DNA of 64,000 bases from Bradyrhizobium sp. 1(2017) (GCF_011602485.2 NZ_CP050022.2:1942001-2006000), one strand, 5' to 3'; counted from the stretch's first letter, positions 8,353-16,882 are shown. Translations and numbers: made by a program. Notes: generated from the letters alone by a model not told the origin.

Positions 8353-8451
8353 AGCATGATCCGGAAAAGTGCGAAGCGGTTTTCCGGAAAGATCATGCGT
8401 AAACAACAACCAAAAGCGCGATGACGATCCATCCAAGTCTCATCGCGCTCT
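8353..8451 (+). repeat. Intergenic repeat, full copy A
   Basis: It begins AGCATGATCCGGAAAAGTGC, continues with GGTTTTCCGGAAAGATCATG to complete an imperfect palindrome, then has a spacer and GCGCGATGACGATCC...TCTCATCGCGCTCT. It fills the space between two convergent genes and ends at the stop codon of the minus-strand gene at 8450. It could act as a bidirectional terminator. Confidence 0.75.
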
Positions 8452-9118
8452 AGTACCGCCGCAGAATCTCGTTGAATCCGGGATCGGTCACCTTCGTGGT
8501 CTCGAGCAGCAGCGATTTGCCTTGCGGCGTTGCCTGCACGTAGGCCGCGATCAGCAGTGGCTCGTAGCGAGAGCGATTGGCCAGCGCCGATCGAATATCG
8601 GATTGCGCCAGCAGCTTGATCTCATCATCGGTCGCAGCGGCGCTCGAGGTCACGGTCCGGACGCGCGAGAAGGCAACGTCGATCGGGACCGATCCGGTCA
8701 GGTACGACATCTTGACCGCCGGCGTTGCCGCTTGGCCCGTCTGGGCCTGCAGCGTGCCGAGCGTGAGCCATAGCGCCGGCCTGACCGGTGAGACTTTCAA
8801 GGCGGCCACGACCGCGCTTTGGGCTGCCTTGTTCTCGTTGGCTTTGCCGACCGCATCGGTCGAAGGGCGGTGAAGAATGTCAGCGGCCACCGCCGCCGCG
8901 TAATTCGCCAGCAGGTCGCCATCCCACGACACGGATGCCAGAACGCCCGAGGCGGCGAGCTTCGCCTTGCCGGGCGGAATCTCGCCCGAGAACAAATCGC
9001 TGGCGTGAAAGCTCGGTCGTACGAGATCGCCATAGAACGCGATGCCGGCGTGAAGCGCCAGCACGATTGCGGTCAAGATGCCGATGACGCGAAGCAGGAT
9101 CACCGAAGTTCGGCCCAA
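8450..9118 (-). CDS. Membrane-anchored periplasmic protein, EPS-associated family, copy 1
   Basis: A 222-residue protein has one N-terminal membrane helix (VILLRVIGILTAIVLALHAG) and an alpha-helical periplasmic domain. It resembles the product at 20022 next to wzc1: both have an RPALWLTLGTL or TDAFLWLMLYST segment, then a MSYLTGSVPIDVAFSRVR or IRYLDQSYIIAPFEGWIALR segment, then a helical tail. The spacing suggests a TPR-like helical repeat. It starts at TTG 9118 (a GTG at 9103 is possible), 4 bases after the stop of the phosphatase gene, so the two are co-transcribed and probably coupled. Function unknown. Confidence 0.65.
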   Translation of the reverse strand: MGRTSVILLRVIGILTAIVLALHAGIAFYGDLVRPSFHASDLFSGEIPPGKAKLAASGVLASVSWDGDLLANYAAAVAADILHRPSTDAVGKANENKAAQSAVVAALKVSPVRPALWLTLGTLQAQTGQAATPAVKMSYLTGSVPIDVAFSRVRTVTSSAAATDDEIKLLAQSDIRSALANRSRYEPLLIAAYVQATPQGKSLLLETTKVTDPGFNEILRRY

Positions 9119-9122
9119 GCTT

Positions 9123-9860
9123 TCAAATTGCGAGAAGACTATCGCCTTGGATCGTCAATAGCGTCAAGTTTCCGGTCGCATATGCACCGGTGTCGATGTT
9201 GATGCGGTTTGGGCGGATATCGGGCGCGCTGACCGGCGTGTGACCATGCACGATATATTTGCCGAAGCGCTCCTCCGAGGCGAGGAATTCCTCGCGGATC
9301 CAGAGCAGATCCTCGTCCTTCTGGCGATCGAGCGCGACGCCCGGTTTGACGCCGGCATGGACGAAGAAGAAGTCGCCGCAGGTGAAGGACGAGGGCAATT
9401 GTCGGAGGAAGGCCAGGTGCTCCGGCGGCAGCGTGCGTTTCAGTCCCTCGATCAGTTCGACCTGCTGCTCCGCGGACGGATTCATGGTTGGCGTGATGCC
9501 GTAGGAGACCAGCGTCAAGAGGCCGCCATAGTGGCGCCACTCCTGCAGACGGGCGGGGTCCTTGAGCACCTCGAGCAGGAAGACCTCGTGATTGCCCTTC
9601 AGGCAGACCGTCTCGTGCGACTTCGAACGCGCGATCAAGAGATCGAGAACGCCCCGTGAATCCGGACCGCGGTCGACATAGTCGCCGAGAAAAACCTGGA
9701 TGGCGCGCTGGGGGGCCGAGCGGGCAAGGTCGGCGTCGATGACGGTTAACAGCGATTGAAGCAGATCGGCGCGGCCGTGCACGTCGCCGATCGCATAAAC
9801 GCGAACGCCATCGGGAAGCCGAGGCTTGGTCTTCTTTCGAAAGCGTGAGGAAAGGCCCAT
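9123..9860 (-). CDS. PPP-family metallophosphatase, copy 1
   Basis: A 245-residue cytoplasmic phosphoesterase of the PPP/ApaH-like superfamily. Metal-binding motifs are intact: GDVHGR (25-30), GDYVDRGPDS (59-68), GNHE (89-92), VHAGVKPG and VHGHTPV near the C-terminus. Such enzymes use two metal ions to hydrolyse phosphoprotein or diadenosine polyphosphate substrates; the sequence alone does not decide which. It is the first gene of a pair with the membrane-anchored protein at 8450, and has a paralogue at 41062 beside the second EPS locus. That recurrence suggests a role in EPS control, perhaps on the tyrosine kinases. The ATG at 9860 matches the paralogue's N-terminal layout. Confidence 0.85.
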   Translation of the reverse strand: MGLSSRFRKKTKPRLPDGVRVYAIGDVHGRADLLQSLLTVIDADLARSAPQRAIQVFLGDYVDRGPDSRGVLDLLIARSKSHETVCLKGNHEVFLLEVLKDPARLQEWRHYGGLLTLVSYGITPTMNPSAEQQVELIEGLKRTLPPEHLAFLRQLPSSFTCGDFFFVHAGVKPGVALDRQKDEDLLWIREEFLASEERFGKYIVHGHTPVSAPDIRPNRINIDTGAYATGNLTLLTIQGDSLLAI

Positions 9861-10026
9861 CAGGTCGGTCGAATCGCATCCAGCGTCACGAGCGGAACGT
9901 CGTGACCGCTCTTAGCAGAACAAGTCACACACCGGTATTCTTAATTGTTTCCGAACGATGAGCCCGCATTTTGATTAAAGAACCGTGCGGCCCTTGAGCC
10001 GTATCTCAAGACGTCTCGCGTAGCGT

Positions 10027-10047
10027 CTCCCCAACAAGAACGGGGAG
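10027..10047 (+). promoter_or_regulatory. Hairpin covering the ribosome site of the BTLCP gene
   Basis: CTCCCC (10027-10032) can pair with GGGGAG (10042-10047) across a 9-base loop. GGGGAG is the Shine-Dalgarno site, 6 bases before the ATG at 10054. The stem is short, so control of translation is only a possibility. Confidence 0.3.
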
Positions 10048-10053
10048 CGCGAC

Positions 10054-10680
10054 ATGCGCAAAGTGGTAAAGTTCCTGGCGGCCGTGGCCGCAATCGTGGT
10101 TGCTGCGGGGGTGCAGCAGAAAGCGGAAGCCGCCTTCGTCGGTGCGCCCATGGGGCTGCGCGGTGCCATCCAGTACATCAAGTTCGACCAGCCGACGCTG
10201 GCGCCGATGGCGTTCACCATCTTCTGCCTGAAGTACAAGGACGAGTGTAAGCCGCGTCGGCAGCAGATCGTGTTCCGCGGCGGTCGCCTGAAGCTTACGG
10301 CCGAGCGCATCGCGCAGATGCAGGAGGTCAACCAGCGGGTCAACACCGCGATCCGCCCGGAGGCCAATCTGGAAGGGCTGCGCGGCGAGAAATGGCTGCT
10401 GCATCCGGCGAGCGGCGACTGCAACGATTACGCTGTGACAAAACGACACGATTTGATCGCCAAGGGCTTTCCGGCGCGCTCGGTGCTGCTGAGCGAGGTC
10501 GTGACCAGCTGGGGCGAGCATCATCTGGTGGTGGTGGTGCGGACCTTCTCCGGCGACCTCGTGCTGGACAATCTCTCCGGCCACATCGCGCCGTGGTCGA
10601 AGAAGCCCTATCGCTGGGTTCGCATCCAGTCGCCCAAGAACCCGAACTACTGGGCTTCACTCGGCGATCGCGCGGTCTGA
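10054..10680 (+). CDS. BTLCP transglutaminase-like cysteine proteinase
   Basis: A 208-residue periplasmic protein with a signal peptide (residues 1-26, cleaved after AEA). The BTLCP (DUF920) family triad is visible: C123 in GDCNDYA, H157 in EHHLVV and D172 in LVLDN. The family includes LapG, a periplasmic protease that releases type I secreted adhesins under c-di-GMP control. The length is normal. No LapD-like GGDEF/EAL receptor sits beside it, but an EAL protein lies 8 kb to the left and type I-like secreted proteins lie to the right. The substrate is unknown. It is convergent with the membrane gene at 10692. Confidence 0.82.
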   Translation: MRKVVKFLAAVAAIVVAAGVQQKAEAAFVGAPMGLRGAIQYIKFDQPTLAPMAFTIFCLKYKDECKPRRQQIVFRGGRLKLTAERIAQMQEVNQRVNTAIRPEANLEGLRGEKWLLHPASGDCNDYAVTKRHDLIAKGFPARSVLLSEVVTSWGEHHLVVVVRTFSGDLVLDNLSGHIAPWSKKPYRWVRIQSPKNPNYWASLGDRAV

Positions 10681-10691
10681 TCACCCGCGCT

Positions 10692-11981
10692 CTATCGTGA
10701 TGCCGATTGGCTGATGCTCTGCGAGAGCCCCAATCCCACGATCACCGAAAGGCACAGGATTGCTGCCGGCCGCAGCAGTCCGGGACCTGCGAAGCTCTGC
10801 ATCAGCGCAAAGAGAACACAGGCCGCGGCCGACGCGGGGAAGAACGAGTCGCGTCCGCGCTTCAGAGCCCCGAAGAACAGGCGGACCGTGGCGATCAGGC
10901 TCACCGCGATCATGGCAGCCAAGCCGAGCCATCCCATCTCTGCAAAGATGGCGATCGCCGTCGAGGGCGCGGTCAGAACGGCTCCGGCGTCGCTCTGATA
11001 GATTCCGCCCACCGCAGCAAAGGTCCCGGCGCCGGCGCCGAACCAGCGCGTGTCCGCCAGCATGCGCTCGAGGGCAGCCTCCGTCTCGGCTCCCAAATCC
11101 GGGACCAGCCGCAGGAGGAGCGGTCCGGAGCTGTTCTCGAAGAGGAAGGTCAGAACGATCGCCGCTCCGATCAGAGCTGCTGCCGACAAGGCGGCCGCTG
11201 CCAATGGCGAGAGGTCCAGTCTGCGGATGACGAGGATCAGCAGGATCAACACGACACCGAAAGCGGCTGCGATCGCGCTGCTCGTTCCGGCCAACCCAAA
11301 GATCGCGGCTGCGCTGGCCGAAGCCCCGGCAAGGCCGCAAAGGCCGATCACGACGGAGCGAAGGACCGAGTGATGGGTTTCGGCCCGCTCCGCCGCGAGC
11401 TGCATGATCGCCAGATTGAGCATGAGGCCGAGGCCGGCCAAGGCGGTCGCGAGGTCGAAAGGCGCGGCTGCAGCAAGCCCTGGCGAGAGCCGATGCAGGT
11501 CCAAGATCAAGGCGGCGACCCCCGTTACTCCGCCCAGCACGAAGAGAACCAGCTCGGCACGGCTGCGGTTGCGGACCACCAGGATGGCGACGCCGAGCAA
11601 TGAGACCGCTGCGAGCGCCAACACCAGTGCGTCCAGAGTCAAACCGATATCGGCCGTGATCGGCCCGAACGAGAGGCCGCCGAGGACGTCGTGGGCGCTG
11701 GCCCAGATTGGATGTGCAAAGCTCAGGGGAAGGGGGACGAGTTGGGCCGCGATGCACAGCGGAATGGCGATCAGGATCCAGCGGCCCCAGGACGTCGCGC
11801 GGACAAAGTGCTCGTAGTCGGCTTTTCGCGTACTCCGGGCGGCTGCCAGCAGGCTTAGCGCTGCGGCCATCGACCCCAGCTGCGCACCGAACTTGGCACC
11901 GGCGATTTCGAGAGCGGAAGCGGAAACGATGGAAACGATGAGAGCAAAGTAAGCGAGGGACAAACGGCGCGCTCGAAGCAA
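10692..11981 (-). CDS. O-antigen ligase/polymerase-like membrane protein
   Basis: The 429-residue product has about ten or more membrane segments and one larger loop near residues 300-345 (ADTRWFGAGAGTFAAVGGIY), followed by IFAEMGWLGLAAM. The same pattern, W-F-G-x-G-x-G-T-F then E-x-G-x-x, occurs in the Wzy/ligase-like protein at 15263, so the two are probably distant paralogues. It lacks the arginine-rich DEGRVEAW segment of that paralogue. It may polymerise or ligate repeat units, or may be a diverged accessory copy. Start at 11981 as the longest frame. Confidence 0.65.
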   Translation of the reverse strand: MLRARRLSLAYFALIVSIVSASALEIAGAKFGAQLGSMAAALSLLAAARSTRKADYEHFVRATSWGRWILIAIPLCIAAQLVPLPLSFAHPIWASAHDVLGGLSFGPITADIGLTLDALVLALAAVSLLGVAILVVRNRSRAELVLFVLGGVTGVAALILDLHRLSPGLAAAAPFDLATALAGLGLMLNLAIMQLAAERAETHHSVLRSVVIGLCGLAGASASAAAIFGLAGTSSAIAAAFGVVLILLILVIRRLDLSPLAAAALSAAALIGAAIVLTFLFENSSGPLLLRLVPDLGAETEAALERMLADTRWFGAGAGTFAAVGGIYQSDAGAVLTAPSTAIAIFAEMGWLGLAAMIAVSLIATVRLFFGALKRGRDSFFPASAAACVLFALMQSFAGPGLLRPAAILCLSVIVGLGLSQSISQSASR

Positions 11982-12106
11982 ATCCTGAAACGGTCAGGTC
12001 ACCATACAAGCGGGCGGTGGGTTTTCAAACAGAGGCCTGTTTCGGACCAACGCCTCGACGTGGGCCGATCGCGCGCGCGGCCTCGTCTCGTCGTCGATCG
12101 GTGCGA

Positions 12107-12382
12107 TCAGCGGGTGACCTTGACCGGACGACCGAAGATCCGGGTCGCACGCGCGGCAGCGAGGCCAAAGCGCGCTCCAGAACCAAAGAGATAGCCGCCC
12201 TGGAGGGCAATGGCTGCGAACGCCAGGCCCTTCAGGCTCTCGAGCACCGTGAGATCGACCAGCAAGCCGACCGGGATGGCGGCGAGCACCATAATGAAGG
12301 TCAACGGCAGCAGCACCAGGACGCGAAAGCGTTGGCCCAGCACGGCACCCGTGAGAAAGCTGAAAATCAAAAACGCGGTCAT
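12107..12382 (-). CDS. Small multi-helix membrane protein
   Basis: A 91-residue protein has about three membrane segments (MTAFLIFSFLTGAVLG, LVLLPLTFIMVLAAIPVGLL and SLKGLAFAAIALQGGYLFG) and a basic tail. I chose the ATG at 12382 because GGAGAG lies about 8 bases upstream; a GTG three codons earlier is possible. Function unknown. Confidence 0.55.
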   Translation of the reverse strand: MTAFLIFSFLTGAVLGQRFRVLVLLPLTFIMVLAAIPVGLLVDLTVLESLKGLAFAAIALQGGYLFGSGARFGLAAARATRIFGRPVKVTR

Positions 12383-12457
12383 CCGAAACACTCTCCGTGC
12401 GCCGGACCCTAGGTTTGCCGCCTAAAAAGACCCTTAAGTCGTATGGCTAAATTTGGC

Positions 12458-13027
12458 CTATCGGCCACAATTTGCCAGCAGCGAATGATAGGCCTCCCGC
12501 AGCCCGTTAAGGGCCACCGTGCCCTTGATCTCGCTGTCGCCCTCCCTGACCACCACGGACAGCGAGGGCGTCGTCTGCCACTTTCCGGCGGCGAAGGCCG
12601 AGACCTCGTCCGGCAACTGCACGGCAGCCCCGGCGGCGGCCATGCTGCCCTCAAAGGTCAGGGTGCCGCCGCCGCTCGCGGCAATGGTCACCTTGGGGTG
12701 GCTCCGGGGCGGGAAGGGACGGATCAGGGCCACCAGCACGTCGACCTTGCCCCTTGGCGCACACCGGACGATCAGGCCGGCAAAGTCCGGGTCCGACAGG
12801 GCCGTGTCCGCCGTCTTCATGATGGCGGCGAAGCTTTCGCCGTCCCTCGCGCCTTGCGTCCGGGTAAATTTCCAGATGGATGCCGCGGCGGGGTTGGCCA
12901 CCGCCACGATGGCCGCTCCCCGACATGAGGATCCCGAGCTGCCGGAGCAGGGGGCGGCAGGACGACCCCGATCGGCGGTGCCAAGGAGGGAACCTGCCAA
13001 TAGCGGGATCAGAAAGAGGCCAGACAC
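12458..13027 (-). CDS. Secreted protein of unknown function
   Basis: A 189-residue protein has a signal-like N-terminus (MSGLFLIPLLAGSLLGTADR), a cysteine-containing low-complexity stretch (PCSGSSGSSCRG) and a mature domain with the pattern VANPAAASIWKFTR...MKTADTALSDPDFAGLIVRC and GTVALNGLREAYHSLLANC. Alternating strand-like segments suggest a beta domain. A GTG start at 13027 has AGGA about 8 bases upstream. It diverges from the OPX gene at 13305. No family recognised. Confidence 0.55.
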   Translation of the reverse strand: MSGLFLIPLLAGSLLGTADRGRPAAPCSGSSGSSCRGAAIVAVANPAAASIWKFTRTQGARDGESFAAIMKTADTALSDPDFAGLIVRCAPRGKVDVLVALIRPFPPRSHPKVTIAASGGGTLTFEGSMAAAGAAVQLPDEVSAFAAGKWQTTPSLSVVVREGDSEIKGTVALNGLREAYHSLLANCGR

Positions 13028-13304
13028 GTGGAATTCCTGCTCTTAACGGATCCAGCTGTAGCAGACGGCGGCCAGGCCAAAAAGCCTCGCTTTCGACATG
13101 TCGAGCCCTTGAGTGGGGCGGTTCGCTTGCCGGCCGAGCACACGAAATACAATAAATGGTCACAAAGGGTTAAACTAAGCCGCAAAGAGTGGCCCGCCCG
13201 CAACAGTAGCCAGCCGATCGCTCCGTTAACCACCGGCAACACTTGTCGCACCACCCCCTAGGCCGTACCACTTTACGTCACTTGGGGACCCTCGGGCACG
13301 ATTC

Positions 13305-14507
13305 ATGTCATCCATTGCCAAGACCTATGTTTTGAAGTTTGCGTTTCTGGCCGCCGCCTTGGCGCTCGGGGCATGCTCGACCAATCCCGGCTCGGGTCCG
13401 CTGACGGACGACGTCAACAATAAGATCCAGACCGAAAACGCGCCGGCCTACGAGCTGGTGCCGCTTAATCCGGCGACCGTGAAGATCCTGCACACCCACG
13501 AGCCCAAGGGGCTTGCTGGCGTGTTCACCGACCGCCGACCGCCCGCCAGCATCGTGTTCGGCATCGGCGACGTCGTCAGCGTCACCATCTTCGAGGCCGC
13601 GGCAGGCGGTCTGTTCATCCCGGCGGAAGCCGGCGTCCGTCCGGGTAACTTCGTGACCATCCCGGACCAAGCGGTCGACAATGATGGCTTCATCACGGTG
13701 CCCTATGCCGGCCAGGTCAAGGCTGCGGGCCTGACGGCGGTCCAGATCCAGCGCTCGATCATCGACAAGATCGGCAACCGCGCCATCGAGCCGCAGGCGG
13801 TCGTTGCGATGTCCTCGCAGCGCACCCAGCTCATCAGCGTGCTCGGCGAAGTCAATACGCCGGCGCGTTATCCGGCGAGCGCGGCGGGTGCCAAGGACCG
13901 CGTGCTCGACGCGATCACCCGCGCTGGCGGCATCAAGGGCCAGGGCTTCGAGACCTGGGTCATGCTGGAACGTGGTGGACGTCGTGCGACCGTGCCGTTC
14001 GAAAATCTCGTGATGACGCCCGAGAACAACGTTTATGTTCGCCCCGACGACAGCATCTACGTCTATCGCGAGCAGCAGAAGTTCCTGGCGTTCGGCGCCA
14101 GCGGCCAGAGCGGCGAGTTCAACTTCGATGCCTGGCGCATCAATCTTGGCGAAGCGGTCGGCAAGTCCGGTGGTCTCCTGGATGGCCAGGCCGATCCGGC
14201 TGCCGTGTATCTCTATCGCCGCGAGCCGCGTGAGGTCGCAGCCCAGCTCGGCATCGACGTGAGCAAGTACACCTCGGAGACGATTCCGGTCATCTTCAAC
14301 GTGAACTTCCGCGATCCGGGCGGCTTCTTCCTCGCGACCAAGGTCATGATGAAGAATCAGGACATCATCTATGTTTCGAACTCGCGCAACGTCGAAGTTG
14401 CCAAGTTCCTGACCTACCTGCGTGTGATCATGGCGACCGGCAGCGATGCGGTGAACCTCTCGAACGACGCCCTGATCTTCCGCAACAACATCAAGCTGGC
14501 GCCGTAA
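13305..14507 (+). CDS. Outer-membrane polysaccharide export lipoprotein (OPX, Wza/ExoF-type)
   Basis: A 400-residue lipoprotein with lipobox LGAC (Cys24). A polysaccharide export (PES) domain lies at about 75-175 (FGIGDVVSVTIFE, VRPGNFVTIPDQ, GFITVPYAGQV). SLBB-type domains follow (QLISVLGEVNTPARYP...DRVLDAITRAGG and YVRPDDSIYV) and a C-terminal segment with NQDIIYVSNSRN. OPX proteins form the outer-membrane exit channel and dock onto Wzc-type co-polymerases. It is the only OPX in the window although two co-polymerases are present. A strong terminator follows at 14537, so it is transcribed alone. Confidence 0.9.
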   Translation: MSSIAKTYVLKFAFLAAALALGACSTNPGSGPLTDDVNNKIQTENAPAYELVPLNPATVKILHTHEPKGLAGVFTDRRPPASIVFGIGDVVSVTIFEAAAGGLFIPAEAGVRPGNFVTIPDQAVDNDGFITVPYAGQVKAAGLTAVQIQRSIIDKIGNRAIEPQAVVAMSSQRTQLISVLGEVNTPARYPASAAGAKDRVLDAITRAGGIKGQGFETWVMLERGGRRATVPFENLVMTPENNVYVRPDDSIYVYREQQKFLAFGASGQSGEFNFDAWRINLGEAVGKSGGLLDGQADPAAVYLYRREPREVAAQLGIDVSKYTSETIPVIFNVNFRDPGGFFLATKVMMKNQDIIYVSNSRNVEVAKFLTYLRVIMATGSDAVNLSNDALIFRNNIKLAP

Positions 14508-14536
14508 GGCGGGGCTGGCCTGATCGACCGAAGCCG

Positions 14537-14564
14537 ATGGCACCGGGCTTTGTCCCGGTGCCAT
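14537..14564 (+). terminator. Intrinsic terminator after the OPX gene
   Basis: ATGGCACCGGG and CCCGGTGCCAT form a perfect 11-bp stem with a 6-base loop, followed by TTTCGTTT. Confidence 0.85.
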
Positions 14565-14647
14565 TTTCGTTTAGCGACCCAATGGATATGATCTGGCCGC
14601 GGGGGGCGCGCCAGTGTTGATCACCCCGCAGCGTCGCAAGGGGCTTC

Positions 14648-15229
14648 ATGCGCTGTCGAGCATTCTGGCGTCTTCTGGCTTTCATTCCTCTCGCCTTCGG
14701 GCTTGCACCGGTCGGCAAGGCGCTCGCCGCCGCAGCAGAGCTGGGCGTCCGCCACCGGATCGACGTGATGGTCTCCGCCGAGCCCGATGCCCCGATCTTT
14801 CAGCGTCTGCGCGGCGCCAAGGGGGAGCTTTCGTTCACGGTCCGCCTGTCGGCCAACTCCAAGGAAAGCAAGTTCTTCGGGATGCTGCGCCCGTCCTTCG
14901 CGGATATTGTCGTCCCGGAGGGGCCGGGCCAACCGCTGGTCCAGCAGACCAAGCTCTGGGAAGAGGATATCTGCCATCAGCGCCGTGGCATGCCGAAGGT
15001 CACCGTGACCCAGCTCGGCGGACATTTTGCGGAAGGCGAGGGGCGGATCGAGATATCCGCCATCAACCGGCACATTGGTCTTCTGGTGCCGCCCGACGAA
15101 TTAACCCCCGGAATAAAACTCGATCAGGGCAGTGACAGCTTTGGGGTATTCTATGCGTTCCGGGCGCAGAGCCGGAACAGCCGCCTCAACGTGGATCTGA
15201 AGATCTATCCGATTGATTGTTTCCTCTAA
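14648..15229 (+). CDS. Periplasmic protein of unknown function in the EPS locus
   Basis: A 193-residue protein has a signal peptide (MRCRAFWRLLAFIPLAFGLA, cleaved near ALAAA). The mature domain contains a cysteine pair (C in WEEDICHQRR and C in YPIDCFL) and beta-type segments such as GELSFTVRLSANSKES. The ATG at 14648 has AAGGGG 6 bases upstream. It ends 33 bases before the polymerase-like gene at 15263 and is probably co-transcribed with it. It may assist polymer assembly or export, but nothing in the sequence fixes its function. Confidence 0.6.
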   Translation: MRCRAFWRLLAFIPLAFGLAPVGKALAAAAELGVRHRIDVMVSAEPDAPIFQRLRGAKGELSFTVRLSANSKESKFFGMLRPSFADIVVPEGPGQPLVQQTKLWEEDICHQRRGMPKVTVTQLGGHFAEGEGRIEISAINRHIGLLVPPDELTPGIKLDQGSDSFGVFYAFRAQSRNSRLNVDLKIYPIDCFL

Positions 15230-15262
15230 AAGCTAAGGCAAGGCTCGCCTTAAGAAACGACA

Positions 15263-16753
15263 ATGCGCCTTTGGCCTTCCAAGATTCGCTGGTCGTGGAG
15301 CTTGCCCGCGGCCTTCATCCTGTTCTTCGTGGCAGCCAGCGCGCCGTTTCCGTTCGGCTCGACCAACGATCTGTCGATCGCGTTCTGGTGCCTGTGTCTC
15401 GGGATCGCGGTGATCCTCGCGCCGACGCGCGATCTGCGGGCGCCGCATCTATGGCTCCTCGCCGGGATCGCAGTGATCGTCCTCGGTTACGCGTTCGTGT
15501 TGCATGAGCAGCTCTCCGACCATCCCTGGGTCGCGCCCTTCCAGCCGATCTGGAAACAGGCCTCGGATCTGCTGGGCGTGCCGATCGCGCCGTCCGCCTC
15601 TATCGTGAAGAACGAGGCGTTCTTCGCGCTCGGCGCACCGCTCGCCAACATCCTCGCCATCATCCTCGGCATCACCGTCGGCGCCGATCGCGAGCGCGCG
15701 CGACGATTGCTGTGGATCATCGCGATCTCGGGCGCGGCCTACGCGCTCTACGGCGTGCTCTCGTTCCTGATCGAGCCCACCATGCTCCTGTGGCGGGACA
15801 AGACGGCCTATCTGGGCAGCGTCACCGGCACCTTCATCAACCGCAACACGGCGGCGGCCTATTTCGGCTCCTGTGCGGTGATCTGGATGCTGCTGATTCT
15901 GGAGGATGTCCGGCGGCGATTGCCGGAGCGCAGGATCATCTGGAAGCGCGTCTCGCGCGACGTTTCTGACATTCCTCTGCGTGAGATGCTGCCGAAGGTC
16001 TTGGCGTTAATGATCTGCTTGATCGCGATGTTCATGACCGGTTCGCGAGCGGGCGTCGGCCTCTCGCTCCTTGCCATGATCGTCGCCGTCACATTGTTTT
16101 TACGGAGAGATCTGCCGCGCCGCACAGGCATCTTGAGCTCTCTTGCGGCGAGTACGGTGGTGGCGCTTGGCCTGATCTACTTGCTTGGCGGGCGGGTGAG
16201 CAATCGGTTTGATTTGCAGGGGCTCGCTGACGAGGGACGGGTGGAAGCCTGGAAATCCACCCTGAAGATCATCGGCAATAACCCGTGGTTCGGGACGGGA
16301 ATGGGCACCTTCCGATGGGCCTTTCCGCCCTATCGGAGTCCTCATATTTCCATATATGGCGTCTGGGACCGTGCGCATTCGACGCCACTCGAACTCACCT
16401 CCGAAGTTGGAATCCCGCTGACGCTCCTCGTCGGGCTCGCCTGGAGTGTCATGTTCGTCGTCATGGCCCGGGGGATTTTCACCCGGCGGAGAGACGTCAT
16501 TATTCCGCTTGCGGCAGCTGCGACCGCCAGTCTGTCACTGCTGCATTCGTCACTGGACTTCACGCTGCAGATCCCCGGCTATTCCATCCCATTCTTTGCT
16601 CTGTTTGGCGTGGGTTTGGCGCAATCCTTCCGGAGCCGGCCGGCAAGCGGGGAAGAAAGCAGGTCATCAATGATCGAGTTGGATCAACCCGGACGAGGTT
16701 TCCCGATTGACCGAGCCTCTGCTCCAACAATCCAAAAAAACCTCCGCCTTTGA
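15263..16753 (+). CDS. O-antigen ligase/Wzy-type EPS polymerase candidate
   Basis: The 496-residue protein has about twelve membrane segments and the large periplasmic loop typical of the O-antigen ligase/polymerase superfamily. Key segments are GTFINRNTAAAYFG, MTGSRAGVGLSLL, GRVEAWKSTLKIIGNNPWFG and the loop end RAHSTPLELTSEVGIPLTLL. The arginines in SRAG and GRVEAW and the histidine in AHST are the positions expected to matter for catalysis. It would join undecaprenyl-linked repeat units in the periplasm, or ligate polymer. It lies in a short operon with 14648. Confidence 0.82.
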   Translation: MRLWPSKIRWSWSLPAAFILFFVAASAPFPFGSTNDLSIAFWCLCLGIAVILAPTRDLRAPHLWLLAGIAVIVLGYAFVLHEQLSDHPWVAPFQPIWKQASDLLGVPIAPSASIVKNEAFFALGAPLANILAIILGITVGADRERARRLLWIIAISGAAYALYGVLSFLIEPTMLLWRDKTAYLGSVTGTFINRNTAAAYFGSCAVIWMLLILEDVRRRLPERRIIWKRVSRDVSDIPLREMLPKVLALMICLIAMFMTGSRAGVGLSLLAMIVAVTLFLRRDLPRRTGILSSLAASTVVALGLIYLLGGRVSNRFDLQGLADEGRVEAWKSTLKIIGNNPWFGTGMGTFRWAFPPYRSPHISIYGVWDRAHSTPLELTSEVGIPLTLLVGLAWSVMFVVMARGIFTRRRDVIIPLAAAATASLSLLHSSLDFTLQIPGYSIPFFALFGVGLAQSFRSRPASGEESRSSMIELDQPGRGFPIDRASAPTIQKNLRL

Positions 16754-16882
16754 AGCACTTAGGGCTTTAACGAAGATATCGGATTTGGTGGACAGCTAGC
16801 GGTTGTTTCGATAGGTTCACACGGACAGTTTAACAATGCTTCGTTAACTATGTTTTGGAATGGCTCATTTCAGGGGGTATCC

